Positions 6,176-12,862 of a stretch of DNA of 12,862 bases are shown here, piece after piece. The translations under genes and the position numbers were made by a program. The notes beneath the pieces were generated by a model, which searched no databases, had not been told where the DNA came from, and saw nothing but the letters and a program-made list of their open reading frames with translations. This stretch comes from an uncultured Prevotellaceae bacterium (GTDB lineage Bacteria; Bacteroidota; Bacteroidia; Bacteroidales; Bacteroidaceae): positions 1 through 12,862 of the forward strand of contig CAMZHP010000067.1 in NCBI GenBank assembly GCA_947306845.1, written 5' to 3'. How positions within the stretch are numbered: the first letter of the stretch is position 1; every line of letters starts with the position of its first letter.

Positions 6176-6856
6176 ATGAAGATACTGTCAAGACCGCTTT
6201 TCATCACAGCCATCATATTGCTGGCACTGCCCATGACGGGCAGTGCTCAGCGATTGTTCTCAAAGGGTTCCACAATCGAAGACCTGGTTCCGAAGGGTTG
6301 GCATGTCACCCAAGCCCAGGGCGACCTCAACAAAGACGGTATTGCAGACTTGGCGATGATCGTCATCCCCAATGATGAGGATCAGATGAAAGTCAGAGAA
6401 GATAGTACTGTCTCCAACTTCAACGCACCCATCCTCGCCATTTACACTGGCACGCGTGAGGGAGGCTATTCCCTCATGAAGATATACGATGATGATATCA
6501 TGGAAGCACTTGACGACGAGGGGGTGTCCATCGACCGTTCGATAGAGATCACAGACCGTGGCGTATTGAAAATCTTTGTTTCCTATTTCTTTTCCATGGG
6601 GAGTTGGTCAGTCCCTTCCGCCACCTACCTTTTCCGTCTGCAAAACGGAGATTTCTACTTAATTGGAAAAGACACGGATGTCTTTGCCCGCAACACGGGA
6701 GAGGCAGAGAAGGTCAGTTTCAACTACCTCACTCGCAAATGCCAGCGCATCAATTATAATGTTATGGATGACAGTGTGAAGCCCAAGGAGAAATGGAGCA
6801 ACCTTCCCAAAAAGCCTCTCCAACGTCTGGGCACTTTCACGATCTCTGCCGAGTAA
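6176..6856 (+). CDS. Secreted protein of unknown function with one DxNxDGxxD calcium-type loop (226 aa)
   Basis: I do not recognise a named family. The protein begins with a signal peptide (MKILSRPLFITAIILLALPM, cleavage predicted after TGSA at residue 24), so it is exported; there is no lipobox. Residues 37-62 contain LVPKGW followed by GDLNKDGIADLAMIV, an FG-GAP/EF-hand-like loop with D50, N52, D54 and D58 positioned to bind calcium. The rest alternates short beta-strand segments and acidic turns, with no catalytic motif I can name, compatible with a beta-propeller fragment. It starts 78 bases after trxB on the same strand, so it may be transcribed from the same promoter, but no redox role is implied by its sequence. 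The ATG at 6176 is the natural start because it begins directly before the signal peptide. Confidence 0.85.
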   Translation: MKILSRPLFITAIILLALPMTGSAQRLFSKGSTIEDLVPKGWHVTQAQGDLNKDGIADLAMIVIPNDEDQMKVREDSTVSNFNAPILAIYTGTREGGYSLMKIYDDDIMEALDDEGVSIDRSIEITDRGVLKIFVSYFFSMGSWSVPSATYLFRLQNGDFYLIGKDTDVFARNTGEAEKVSFNYLTRKCQRINYNVMDDSVKPKEKWSNLPKKPLQRLGTFTISAE

Positions 6857-6858
6857 TT

Positions 6859-7050
6859 CACGAATTGGAGAATCATTCGAACATTCGGGATTTCTTTTTC
6901 CTCACGAATTTTCGAATTATCGAATTATTTAGTGCTCACCAATTTGCTCATTCGACAATTCGGGATATATCTTTCTCACGAATTTTCGAATTCAAGAATT
7001 ATACTGTGATCACCAATTCGCTCATTCGCTCATTCGGGATTCTTGCTCTA
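6859..7050. repeat. Degenerate 74-base tandem repeats in a convergent intergenic spacer
   Basis: Copies begin with CACGAATT at 6859, 6903 and 6977. The second and third are exactly 74 bases apart and match at 53 of their first 64 positions, with shared blocks CACGAATTTTCGAATT, TCACCAATT, GCTCATTCG and ATTCGGGAT. The first copy is shortened to 44 bases, keeping the start and end of the unit but lacking about 30 bases in the middle. The unit is built from GAATT and ATTCG words with small internal palindromes. The array fills the space between two genes that converge, reaching the stop codon of the symporter gene. There is no convincing coding frame and no GC-rich terminator stem. Confidence 0.75.
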
Positions 7051-8487
7051 TCGTGATTTTCGTGGGCACAGCCAGAGTCCCAAGAAAGTCAGTGCGCCAT
7101 TGAGCATGAGCAATTCGTAACCGAACTGATAATTCGTGTTTGCTTTGGTCCATTGGTCTGCCGCAAAGCAGATGAGAGGTGATGCCACAGCGATGAAAGG
7201 CACAGCCTTGTCGTTAACTTGGCGCTTGGTAAGCAGGCTGAAAGCAAAGAGTCCCAGCAAAGGACCATAGGTATAGGAGCACATCACATAGATGGCATCG
7301 ATGACACTCGGTGAATTCACTGCCCTAAACAGCAGCACGAAACCGATAAAGACCACCGCCATCACAACATGGACGAGCCGACGCAGGCGCTCGTCGGCAG
7401 GCCGTCGGAGGATGTCCACACAGCAACTGGTAGTGAGCGCCGTGAGGGCGGAGTCGGCGCTGGAGAATGCCGCCGACACTATGCCAAGGGTGAAAAGCAC
7501 CACCACGGTCTGTCCGAGCTGGCCCGATGCAGCAAACATCGGCAGCAATTCATCGCCAGCCTCAGGAAGTGCCACCCCCTGCTTTTCTGCCAACATGCAC
7601 AAGAGCACGCCCAAAGCCAAGAAAAGCAGATTGGCCGGTACGAAAGCAAATCCATACGTAACCATATCCTTCTTAGCCTCACCCAATGACTTGCAGGTGA
7701 GGTTCTTCTGCATCATGTCCTGATCTAGGCCGGTCATAACAATAACAATGAAAATACCGCTCAGGAACTGTTTCCAGAAATACTGCCTTGACATCGGGTC
7801 ATCAAAAACGAAGATACGGCTTCTGCTATCAGCTGCCACCGCCTTGACAGCCTCGCCCACTCCCATTCCGAGCGCATCCATGACACTGAGGATGATGAGC
7901 ACCAGTGCACTGAACATGCACAATGTCTGCAACGTGTCGGTCCACACCAGCGTCCTGATACCACTCTGCCGGGTATAGAGCCAGATGAGCACCACCATCA
8001 GCAACACGGTGAGCGGGAATGGTAGGCCAAAGGCATCCAGCACAAAATGCTGCAGGATGATGCATACCACATAGAACCGTGCGGCAGCTCCCGTCATCTT
8101 CGAAAGGATGAAAAAGGAAGCGCCAGTGGTATAAGAGCGTCCGCCCAACCTCTCTCTCAGGAATGAATAGATAGTGGTGAGATTATAGTGATAATATACC
8201 GGCAGCAGAATGAATGCCACGGCTGCATAACCTAGAATAAAGCCCAGGCATGTCTGCATATAGGTCATGCCGATGCCGTTGACCATGCCTGGCACGCTGA
8301 CGAAAGTGACTCCAGAGATGGAAGCCCCAATCATGCCAAAAGCCACCATATACCAAGGTGACTGCCTGTTACCCCGGAAAAAAGCGTCATTGTCACGATG
8401 ACGGGCTGTCAGTCTGCTCACCAGTAGCAACAGGAAGAAATAAGCTGCAACGGTGAGCACTATGCTGAGAATCTGCCTTTCATGCAT
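7048..8487 (-). CDS. Sodium:solute symporter, SSS/SLC5 family (479 aa)
   Basis: An inner-membrane transporter expected to use the sodium gradient to import a small solute. The sequence is hydrophobic along its length with roughly 12-13 membrane segments. Family features include GMIGASISGVTFVSVPG (51-67, the broken TM1 region), VWTDTLQTLCMF (181-192), GLDQDMMQKNL (253-263), and FSSADSALTAL (341-351), whose S342, S343 and S346 lie in the region forming the Na2 sodium site. The substrate cannot be read from the sequence. The start codon at 8487 overlaps the end of mfd by eight bases (ATGCATGA), giving likely translational coupling. No terminator is evident after the stop; the 74-base repeats follow directly. 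The C-terminus (CPRKSR) is short and basic. Confidence 0.93.
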   Translation of the reverse strand: MHERQILSIVLTVAAYFFLLLLVSRLTARHRDNDAFFRGNRQSPWYMVAFGMIGASISGVTFVSVPGMVNGIGMTYMQTCLGFILGYAAVAFILLPVYYHYNLTTIYSFLRERLGGRSYTTGASFFILSKMTGAAARFYVVCIILQHFVLDAFGLPFPLTVLLMVVLIWLYTRQSGIRTLVWTDTLQTLCMFSALVLIILSVMDALGMGVGEAVKAVAADSRSRIFVFDDPMSRQYFWKQFLSGIFIVIVMTGLDQDMMQKNLTCKSLGEAKKDMVTYGFAFVPANLLFLALGVLLCMLAEKQGVALPEAGDELLPMFAASGQLGQTVVVLFTLGIVSAAFSSADSALTALTTSCCVDILRRPADERLRRLVHVVMAVVFIGFVLLFRAVNSPSVIDAIYVMCSYTYGPLLGLFAFSLLTKRQVNDKAVPFIAVASPLICFAADQWTKANTNYQFGYELLMLNGALTFLGLWLCPRKSR

Positions 8488-11400
8488 CTGTCAGGACCTC
8501 CTCGTTGACAATTTCACGGAGGATGAACACCGCCTCCCCCACTGATGGCACACGCATCACATGCATCACCCGTTTGCCTTTTGCCTCCTTGAGAATGCAA
8601 CGGCGCAGATGTTTTTTCGCAAAGTTGAGCACCTTAGAGAATGAAGTGCTGCGATAGAACGGACTATCTGGATTGTTGACAAACTGCATCTGCATAAAAC
8701 CTTGTTTTAGGATGATCTTCTCACAGCCCAACATCTTGCCCAACTGGCGGAGCGGCACGACCTGCATGAGTTCGACGCCCTCACGAGGGATCTTCCCGAA
8801 GCGGTCCTCCAATCGGCGGCGGTATGCCTCCAGCTCATCATCACTGCTGATATTGTCAAGCTCGCGGTAGAGGAGCATCCGTTCACTGCTGCCTGGCACA
8901 TAGTTATCGGGGAAGTACATCTCAAGGTCGCTCTCAAGCGAGCAGTCCTCAACGAAATCATCACCCCTGACCTCGCGTCCCTCCTTCAGGTCCTCCTCAT
9001 ACAAGCTGCCGAATTCCTCATTCTTCAGCTCGGTGATGGCCTGGCTGAGGATTTTCTGATAGGTCTCGTACCCCAGGTCCTCCATAAAACCACTTTGCTC
9101 CGCACCCAAGAGGTTGCCTGCTCCCCGGATATCCAAATCCTGCATGGCAAGGCTGAAACCACTTCCCAACTCAGAGAACGTCTCAACGGCCTCAAGGCGC
9201 CTTCGCGCATCCTCTGGCAACAGGGATTTAGGTGGTGCCAGCAGATAACAGAAAGCCTTTCTGTTGGATCGCCCCACCCTACCCCTCATCTGATGGATGT
9301 CGGAAAGACCGAACTTATGGGCATCATTGATGAAAATGGTATTGGCGTTGGGGATGTCGATGCCGTTCTCAATGATAGTGGTCGAAATGAGCACATCGTA
9401 GTCATGGTTGATGAATCCGAGAATGATGTTCTCCAGTTCCTCCGGCTTCATTTGGCCATGTCCGACAGCCACGCGGGCATCCGGCACATATCTCTCAATC
9501 ATGCGAGCTACTTCCTGCAGTTTGGAAATACGGCTGCACACAAAATAGACCTGTCCATTACGGCTCAGCTCGAAATTGACGGCATCGGTGATCACCTCGT
9601 GGTTGAACGTGGTGAGTTCGGTATACACCGGGTATCTGTTGGGTGGCGGAGTGCGGATGATGCTCATGTCGCGAGCGCCCATGAGAGAGAACTGCAACGT
9701 GCGTGGTATCGGTGTGGCCGACATGGTGAGCGTGTCCACATTGGTCTTGAGCGTGCGCAACTTCTCCTTGGTCGAAACGCCGAACTTCTGCTCCTCATCG
9801 ATGATGAGCAGTCCTAGGTCTTTCCACTTCACCGTCTTTCCCAAGATTTTATGGGTGCCGATGAGAATATCAGCCCTGCCCTCAGCCAGGTTTTCGAGAA
9901 TCTCACGCGTCTGTTTGGCAGAACGTGCCCGCGAGAGGTATTCCACCTTGGCCGGGAACCCGCTCAGCCGGTCGGTGAAGGTCTTGTAATGCTGGAAAGC
10001 GAGCACGGTGGTGGGCACCAGCACCGCCACTTGTTTGCCGTCACACACAGCCTTGAAGGCAGCCCTCACCGCCACCTCGGTCTTGCCAAATCCCACATCG
10101 CCGCATACGAGCCGGTCCATCGGCCGCGTGCTTTCCATGTCTGCCTTCACCTCCTGTGTCGCCCTGAGCTGGTCAGGCGTATCCTCATAAAGGAAGCTGC
10201 CTTCCAGTTCATGCTGCATGTAGTTGTCGGCGCTGAAAGCAAAGCCCCGCTCATGCCTTCTGCGGGCATAGAGTCGGATGAGGTCGCGCGCGATGTCCTT
10301 GATGCGCTTCTTGGTGCGCTCTTTCATGCGCTCCCATGCTCCTGTTCCCAAGGTGCTCAGACGAGGCGGTTCGCCGGTTTCTGCCCTGCGATACTTGGAG
10401 ATTTTGTACAGTGAGTGGATGGACACATCGACGGTGTCGCCTCGCTGGTAGATGATGCGAATCATCTCCTGATAACTGTCTCCAGTGGCAATTCTCACCA
10501 GTCCTGCGAAACGGCCTATGCCGAAATCCACATGCACGATGAAGTCACCGGGCTCCATTTCCTGTAGTTCCTTCATCGTAAGCGCCATCTTTCCGGCTCT
10601 AGCTGTATCGGAGCGCAGGTTGTATTTATGGAACCGGTCAAAAATCTGGTGGTCAGTGAAGTAGCAGACGCGCTCAAGATTGTCGGCGAAGCCCGCATGG
10701 AGTGTCTTGTCCACATCCGTGAAACTCAAGGCAGGTTTGTCCGTATCTGACTGAGCGTCATCCGCCGAGAAGATATCACGAAGTCGCTGTATCTGCTTGG
10801 CACTGTCGGAAAGCACCATGATGCGGTAGCCCTTGTCGGCATAATCGGAGAGTGTGTCGCGCAGGAGGTCAAAATTCTTATGGAAGATAGGCTGTGGCGA
10901 GAAGTCAAACCTCACGGTGGCAGCAGGAGTGTCGGCAGGCCTTTTCCCGATGTCGATGCGGCGGAAGGCACTGATAGCCTCTGTGAACTGCGTGGCACGG
11001 ATGAGCTGGCTCTCGCTTCGCAGCCGACGCATGATCTCGCCTCGCTCTGCCTCGGGCACACTTTCCAACTGCTCAGTAACCGCCTGTGCCGAGAAACCCT
11101 CTTCATAGATGCGTGCGATGGTATCGGCGACATAGGTGAAATCACGCATGACAACGATGGTGTCGGCAGGAAGAAACGACATAAATGGCATCTTTTCCTC
11201 CGTATCAGTCAGTCTTGGCACAATTTCTATTCTGTCGCGGTGCTCACGCGATAGCTGCGTCTCAATGTCAAACGTGCGGATGGTGTCTATCTCGTCGCCA
11301 AAGAAATCGATACGGAACGGGAACTCGCAACTATAGGAATAGACATCCACGATGCTTCCGCGGATAGAATACTGTCCCGGCTCATAGACATAGTCCTGGT

Positions 11401-11920
11401 AACGGAAGCCAAAATCACGGAGTGTCTCATCGATGACAGCCACGTCGATGGTCTGACCTTTGAGGAGGGTTAGGGTACGTTCATCAAGCTGCCGCTTCGA
11501 CACCACCAACTGACTGAGCGCCTCAGGACAGGTCACCACATAAGTAGAGCGCCCCATGTCGGCAGCTCCTTTCCCTGCCGTGGAGAGACGAGCCAGCACT
11601 TCGGTGCGGAGAATCTCACTGGCCTCATCGGTCTGCGCATATTTCACCGCACGCCGATAAGACGAGGGGAAGAAAAACACATCGTCCTGCCCCATCACCT
11701 GGGTGAGGTCGTGATAGAAATAGCCTGCCTCGTCGGCATCCTGCAAGACAAAAAGCATGTTGAAGGGCTTGCGGGTGGCAAGACCGGCAAACAGCATGGG
11801 TGCTGAAGAAGCCACCAACCCATCGAGATGCACGGGACTTACCTTCCTGTCCATCAGGTTGGTCATGGCACCGCATTGCGGCAACCGTCCGAAAAGTTGC
11901 TGAAGTTCTGCTATCTTCAT
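8480..11920 (-). CDS. mfd: Transcription-repair coupling factor Mfd (1146 aa)
   Basis: Mfd removes RNA polymerase stalled at DNA lesions and recruits UvrA for nucleotide excision repair. Length and architecture match the complete family. Residues 1 to about 240 form the UvrB-like module, with the UvrA-contacting region around FGFRYQDYVYEPGQYSIRG (170-188). The RNA-polymerase-interacting, CarD-like domain is about 445-515 (MEPGDFIVHVDFGIGRFAGL). The RecG-like translocase motor follows: Walker A GDVGFGKTE (607-615), IIDEEQKFGV with the DEEQ box (708-711), SATPIPRT (734-741) and motif VI QMRGRVGR (877-884). The translocation-in-RecG segment is FSELGSGFSLAMQDLDIRG (915-933), and the C-terminal domain that masks the UvrA site ends the protein. 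It starts one base after the glycosyltransferase stop codon and overlaps the symporter start, so it is the middle gene of a three-gene operon. No key residue is missing. Confidence 0.98.
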   Translation of the reverse strand: MKIAELQQLFGRLPQCGAMTNLMDRKVSPVHLDGLVASSAPMLFAGLATRKPFNMLFVLQDADEAGYFYHDLTQVMGQDDVFFFPSSYRRAVKYAQTDEASEILRTEVLARLSTAGKGAADMGRSTYVVTCPEALSQLVVSKRQLDERTLTLLKGQTIDVAVIDETLRDFGFRYQDYVYEPGQYSIRGSIVDVYSYSCEFPFRIDFFGDEIDTIRTFDIETQLSREHRDRIEIVPRLTDTEEKMPFMSFLPADTIVVMRDFTYVADTIARIYEEGFSAQAVTEQLESVPEAERGEIMRRLRSESQLIRATQFTEAISAFRRIDIGKRPADTPAATVRFDFSPQPIFHKNFDLLRDTLSDYADKGYRIMVLSDSAKQIQRLRDIFSADDAQSDTDKPALSFTDVDKTLHAGFADNLERVCYFTDHQIFDRFHKYNLRSDTARAGKMALTMKELQEMEPGDFIVHVDFGIGRFAGLVRIATGDSYQEMIRIIYQRGDTVDVSIHSLYKISKYRRAETGEPPRLSTLGTGAWERMKERTKKRIKDIARDLIRLYARRRHERGFAFSADNYMQHELEGSFLYEDTPDQLRATQEVKADMESTRPMDRLVCGDVGFGKTEVAVRAAFKAVCDGKQVAVLVPTTVLAFQHYKTFTDRLSGFPAKVEYLSRARSAKQTREILENLAEGRADILIGTHKILGKTVKWKDLGLLIIDEEQKFGVSTKEKLRTLKTNVDTLTMSATPIPRTLQFSLMGARDMSIIRTPPPNRYPVYTELTTFNHEVITDAVNFELSRNGQVYFVCSRISKLQEVARMIERYVPDARVAVGHGQMKPEELENIILGFINHDYDVLISTTIIENGIDIPNANTIFINDAHKFGLSDIHQMRGRVGRSNRKAFCYLLAPPKSLLPEDARRRLEAVETFSELGSGFSLAMQDLDIRGAGNLLGAEQSGFMEDLGYETYQKILSQAITELKNEEFGSLYEEDLKEGREVRGDDFVEDCSLESDLEMYFPDNYVPGSSERMLLYRELDNISSDDELEAYRRRLEDRFGKIPREGVELMQVVPLRQLGKMLGCEKIILKQGFMQMQFVNNPDSPFYRSTSFSKVLNFAKKHLRRCILKEAKGKRVMHVMRVPSVGEAVFILREIVNEEVLTDA

Positions 11921-11921
11921 C

Positions 11922-12674
11922 TCACACAGCCGGCATAGGTGGATACTTGCGGAACCATCCGTCCCAGCGCAGACGCATCACACCGAAGAATGCCTCGGAG
12001 AAGATGCCGCCGCTCATCTTGCTCACCCCCTCGCGGCGGTTGACGAAGATGACGGGCACCTCCTTGATGCGGAATCCGATTTTCCATGCCGTAAATTTCA
12101 TCTCTATCTGGAAGCCATAGCCTTTGAACCGTATTTTGTCGAGTTCTATCGTCTCGAGCACACGGCGTTTGTAGCATTTGAAGCCTGCCGTGGTGTCATG
12201 GATGCCGAAGCCGGTGACCAGCCTCACATACTTGGAGGCGAAATAACTCATCAGCACCCGCCCCATGGGCCAGTTAACCACATTGACCCCGCTGACATAG
12301 CGCGAGCCGATGGCCAGGTCATAGCCCTCGTCGTGGCAGGCGGCATAGAGACGCGGCAGGTCATTGGGATCGTGGCTGAAATCAGCATCCATCTCAAAGA
12401 CGTAGTCATAACCATGCTCCAGCGCCCATTTGAATCCCATGATATAAGCGGTGCCCAGCCCTAGTTTACCCGACCGCTCAATAATGAAGAGACGATCGGC
12501 CATGCCGTTGCGTATCAATCCGTGAACGATGGCAGCAGTGCCGTCAGGACTACCGTCATCGATGACAAGGATATGAAAACGTTTTTCCAAGCCAAAGACG
12601 GCCCGGATGATTTTCTCTATGTTCTCTTTCTCGTTGTAAGTGGGTATAATGACAATGCTGTCTGATGATTCCAT
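11922..12674 (-). CDS. Polyprenyl-phosphate glycosyltransferase, DPM1-like GT2 (250 aa)
   Basis: A GT-A fold enzyme that probably transfers a sugar, typically mannose from GDP-mannose, onto a polyprenyl phosphate on the cytoplasmic face of the inner membrane, to supply glycan or protein glycosylation pathways. Motifs in order: PTYNE (11-15), DDGSPDGT (39-46), the metal-binding DADFSHDP (96-103), GSRYVSG (123-129), TTAGFKCY (161-168), GYGFQIE (185-191), and RREGVSKMS (213-221), a loop that lies over the lipid phosphate in DPM-type enzymes. No C-terminal membrane helices are present, so this is the single-domain type. Donor sugar specificity is not certain. It is the first gene of an operon with mfd, one base away, and has its own promoter 50 bases upstream. 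The ATG at 12674 gives a normal family N-terminus. Confidence 0.92.
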   Translation of the reverse strand: MESSDSIVIIPTYNEKENIEKIIRAVFGLEKRFHILVIDDGSPDGTAAIVHGLIRNGMADRLFIIERSGKLGLGTAYIMGFKWALEHGYDYVFEMDADFSHDPNDLPRLYAACHDEGYDLAIGSRYVSGVNVVNWPMGRVLMSYFASKYVRLVTGFGIHDTTAGFKCYKRRVLETIELDKIRFKGYGFQIEMKFTAWKIGFRIKEVPVIFVNRREGVSKMSGGIFSEAFFGVMRLRWDGWFRKYPPMPAV

Positions 12675-12723
12675 AAGTGGATATGGTTAATGCCGAAACT
12701 ATTCGTCTGAAGATTATAGACTG

Positions 12724-12754
12724 CAAATGTAGCAATAATCTCGGAATCCTCCAA
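12724..12754 (-). promoter_or_regulatory. Promoter of the glycosyltransferase-mfd-symporter operon
   Basis: On the minus strand TACATTTG (12731-12724) matches the TAnnTTTG -7 box, and TTGG (12754-12751) lies 19 bases upstream as an imperfect -33 element. The -7 box ends 50 bases before the start codon at 12674. Confidence 0.65.
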
Positions 12755-12804
12755 TTTTTTGGGGAAATAATTGCCTTACTGCTCCCTGGTGATTTTCCAA
12801 CATC

Positions 12805-12840
12805 TGTTATTTCAGATATTTCCGTTGGTTGTAAATAACA
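12805..12840. repeat. 8-base inverted repeat near the window edge
   Basis: TGTTATTT (12805-12812) and AAATAACA (12833-12840) are perfect inverted arms around a 20-base interior. It lies upstream of the operon promoter, in a stretch without a recognisable gene (12675-12862). It could be an operator or a weak hairpin belonging to a gene beyond the window, or chance. Confidence 0.25.
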
Positions 12841-12862
12841 ATGCCTCTATAGGATGGTGGAT

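Noticed and set aside
6859..7050. CRISPR-like array
   Set aside because: The repeated unit is itself 74 bases and contiguous, with degenerate copies and no unique spacers; there are no cas genes nearby.
6857..7056. Short open frame crossing the repeat spacer
   Set aside because: Its sequence follows the GAATT/ATTCG repeats and the end of the preceding gene in another frame, with no start signal or family resemblance.
9095..9817. Open frames antisense to mfd, the longest 240 codons
   Set aside because: They lie wholly inside the conserved Mfd motor domain and carry no recognisable motif; they are shadows of the real gene.

Overview
The window looks like chromosomal DNA from a member of the Bacteroidota, most likely Prevotella or a close relative. 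That placement is inferred from several things seen together: repeated -7 boxes of the form TAnnTTTG with few recognisable Shine-Dalgarno sequences, lipoproteins with an acidic stretch after the lipobox cysteine, a secreted GH43 glycosidase, an M6 protease with a dockerin-like tail, and intergenic spacers rich in GAATT/ATTCG. The genes are ordinary in base composition and I see no prophage, transposase, CRISPR array, tRNA or rRNA.

Left part, minus strand (1-4401): four envelope or secreted proteins, each apparently with its own promoter. Reading leftwards from 4401 they are an M6-family metalloprotease with a C-terminal dockerin-like module, a tyrosine-rich lipoprotein, a second small lipoprotein of unknown function, and the N-terminal 321 residues of a GH43 glycoside hydrolase that runs off the window. 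Clear intrinsic terminators follow both lipoprotein genes.

Middle part, plus strand (4477-6856): a promoter divergent from the protease drives a glutathione-peroxidase-family enzyme, followed after 10 bases by thioredoxin reductase. The peroxidase carries the cysteine pair typical of thioredoxin-dependent members, so the two genes form a plausible peroxide-detoxification unit. A secreted protein of unknown function with one calcium-loop-like motif follows 78 bases later. A spacer of degenerate 74-base tandem repeats then separates these genes from the convergent cluster to the right.

Right part, minus strand (7048-12674): a tight three-gene operon transcribed leftwards. It encodes a DPM1-like polyprenyl-phosphate glycosyltransferase, the full-length transcription-repair coupling factor Mfd, and a sodium/solute symporter. 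The first junction has a one-base gap and the second an eight-base overlap. A Bacteroidota-type promoter lies about 50 bases upstream of the first gene.

I found no clearly new multi-gene system. The points most worth a second look are the 74-base spacer repeats, the competing hairpins in the peroxidase leader, the duplicated motif upstream of the tyrosine-rich lipoprotein, and the uncharacterised secreted proteins.
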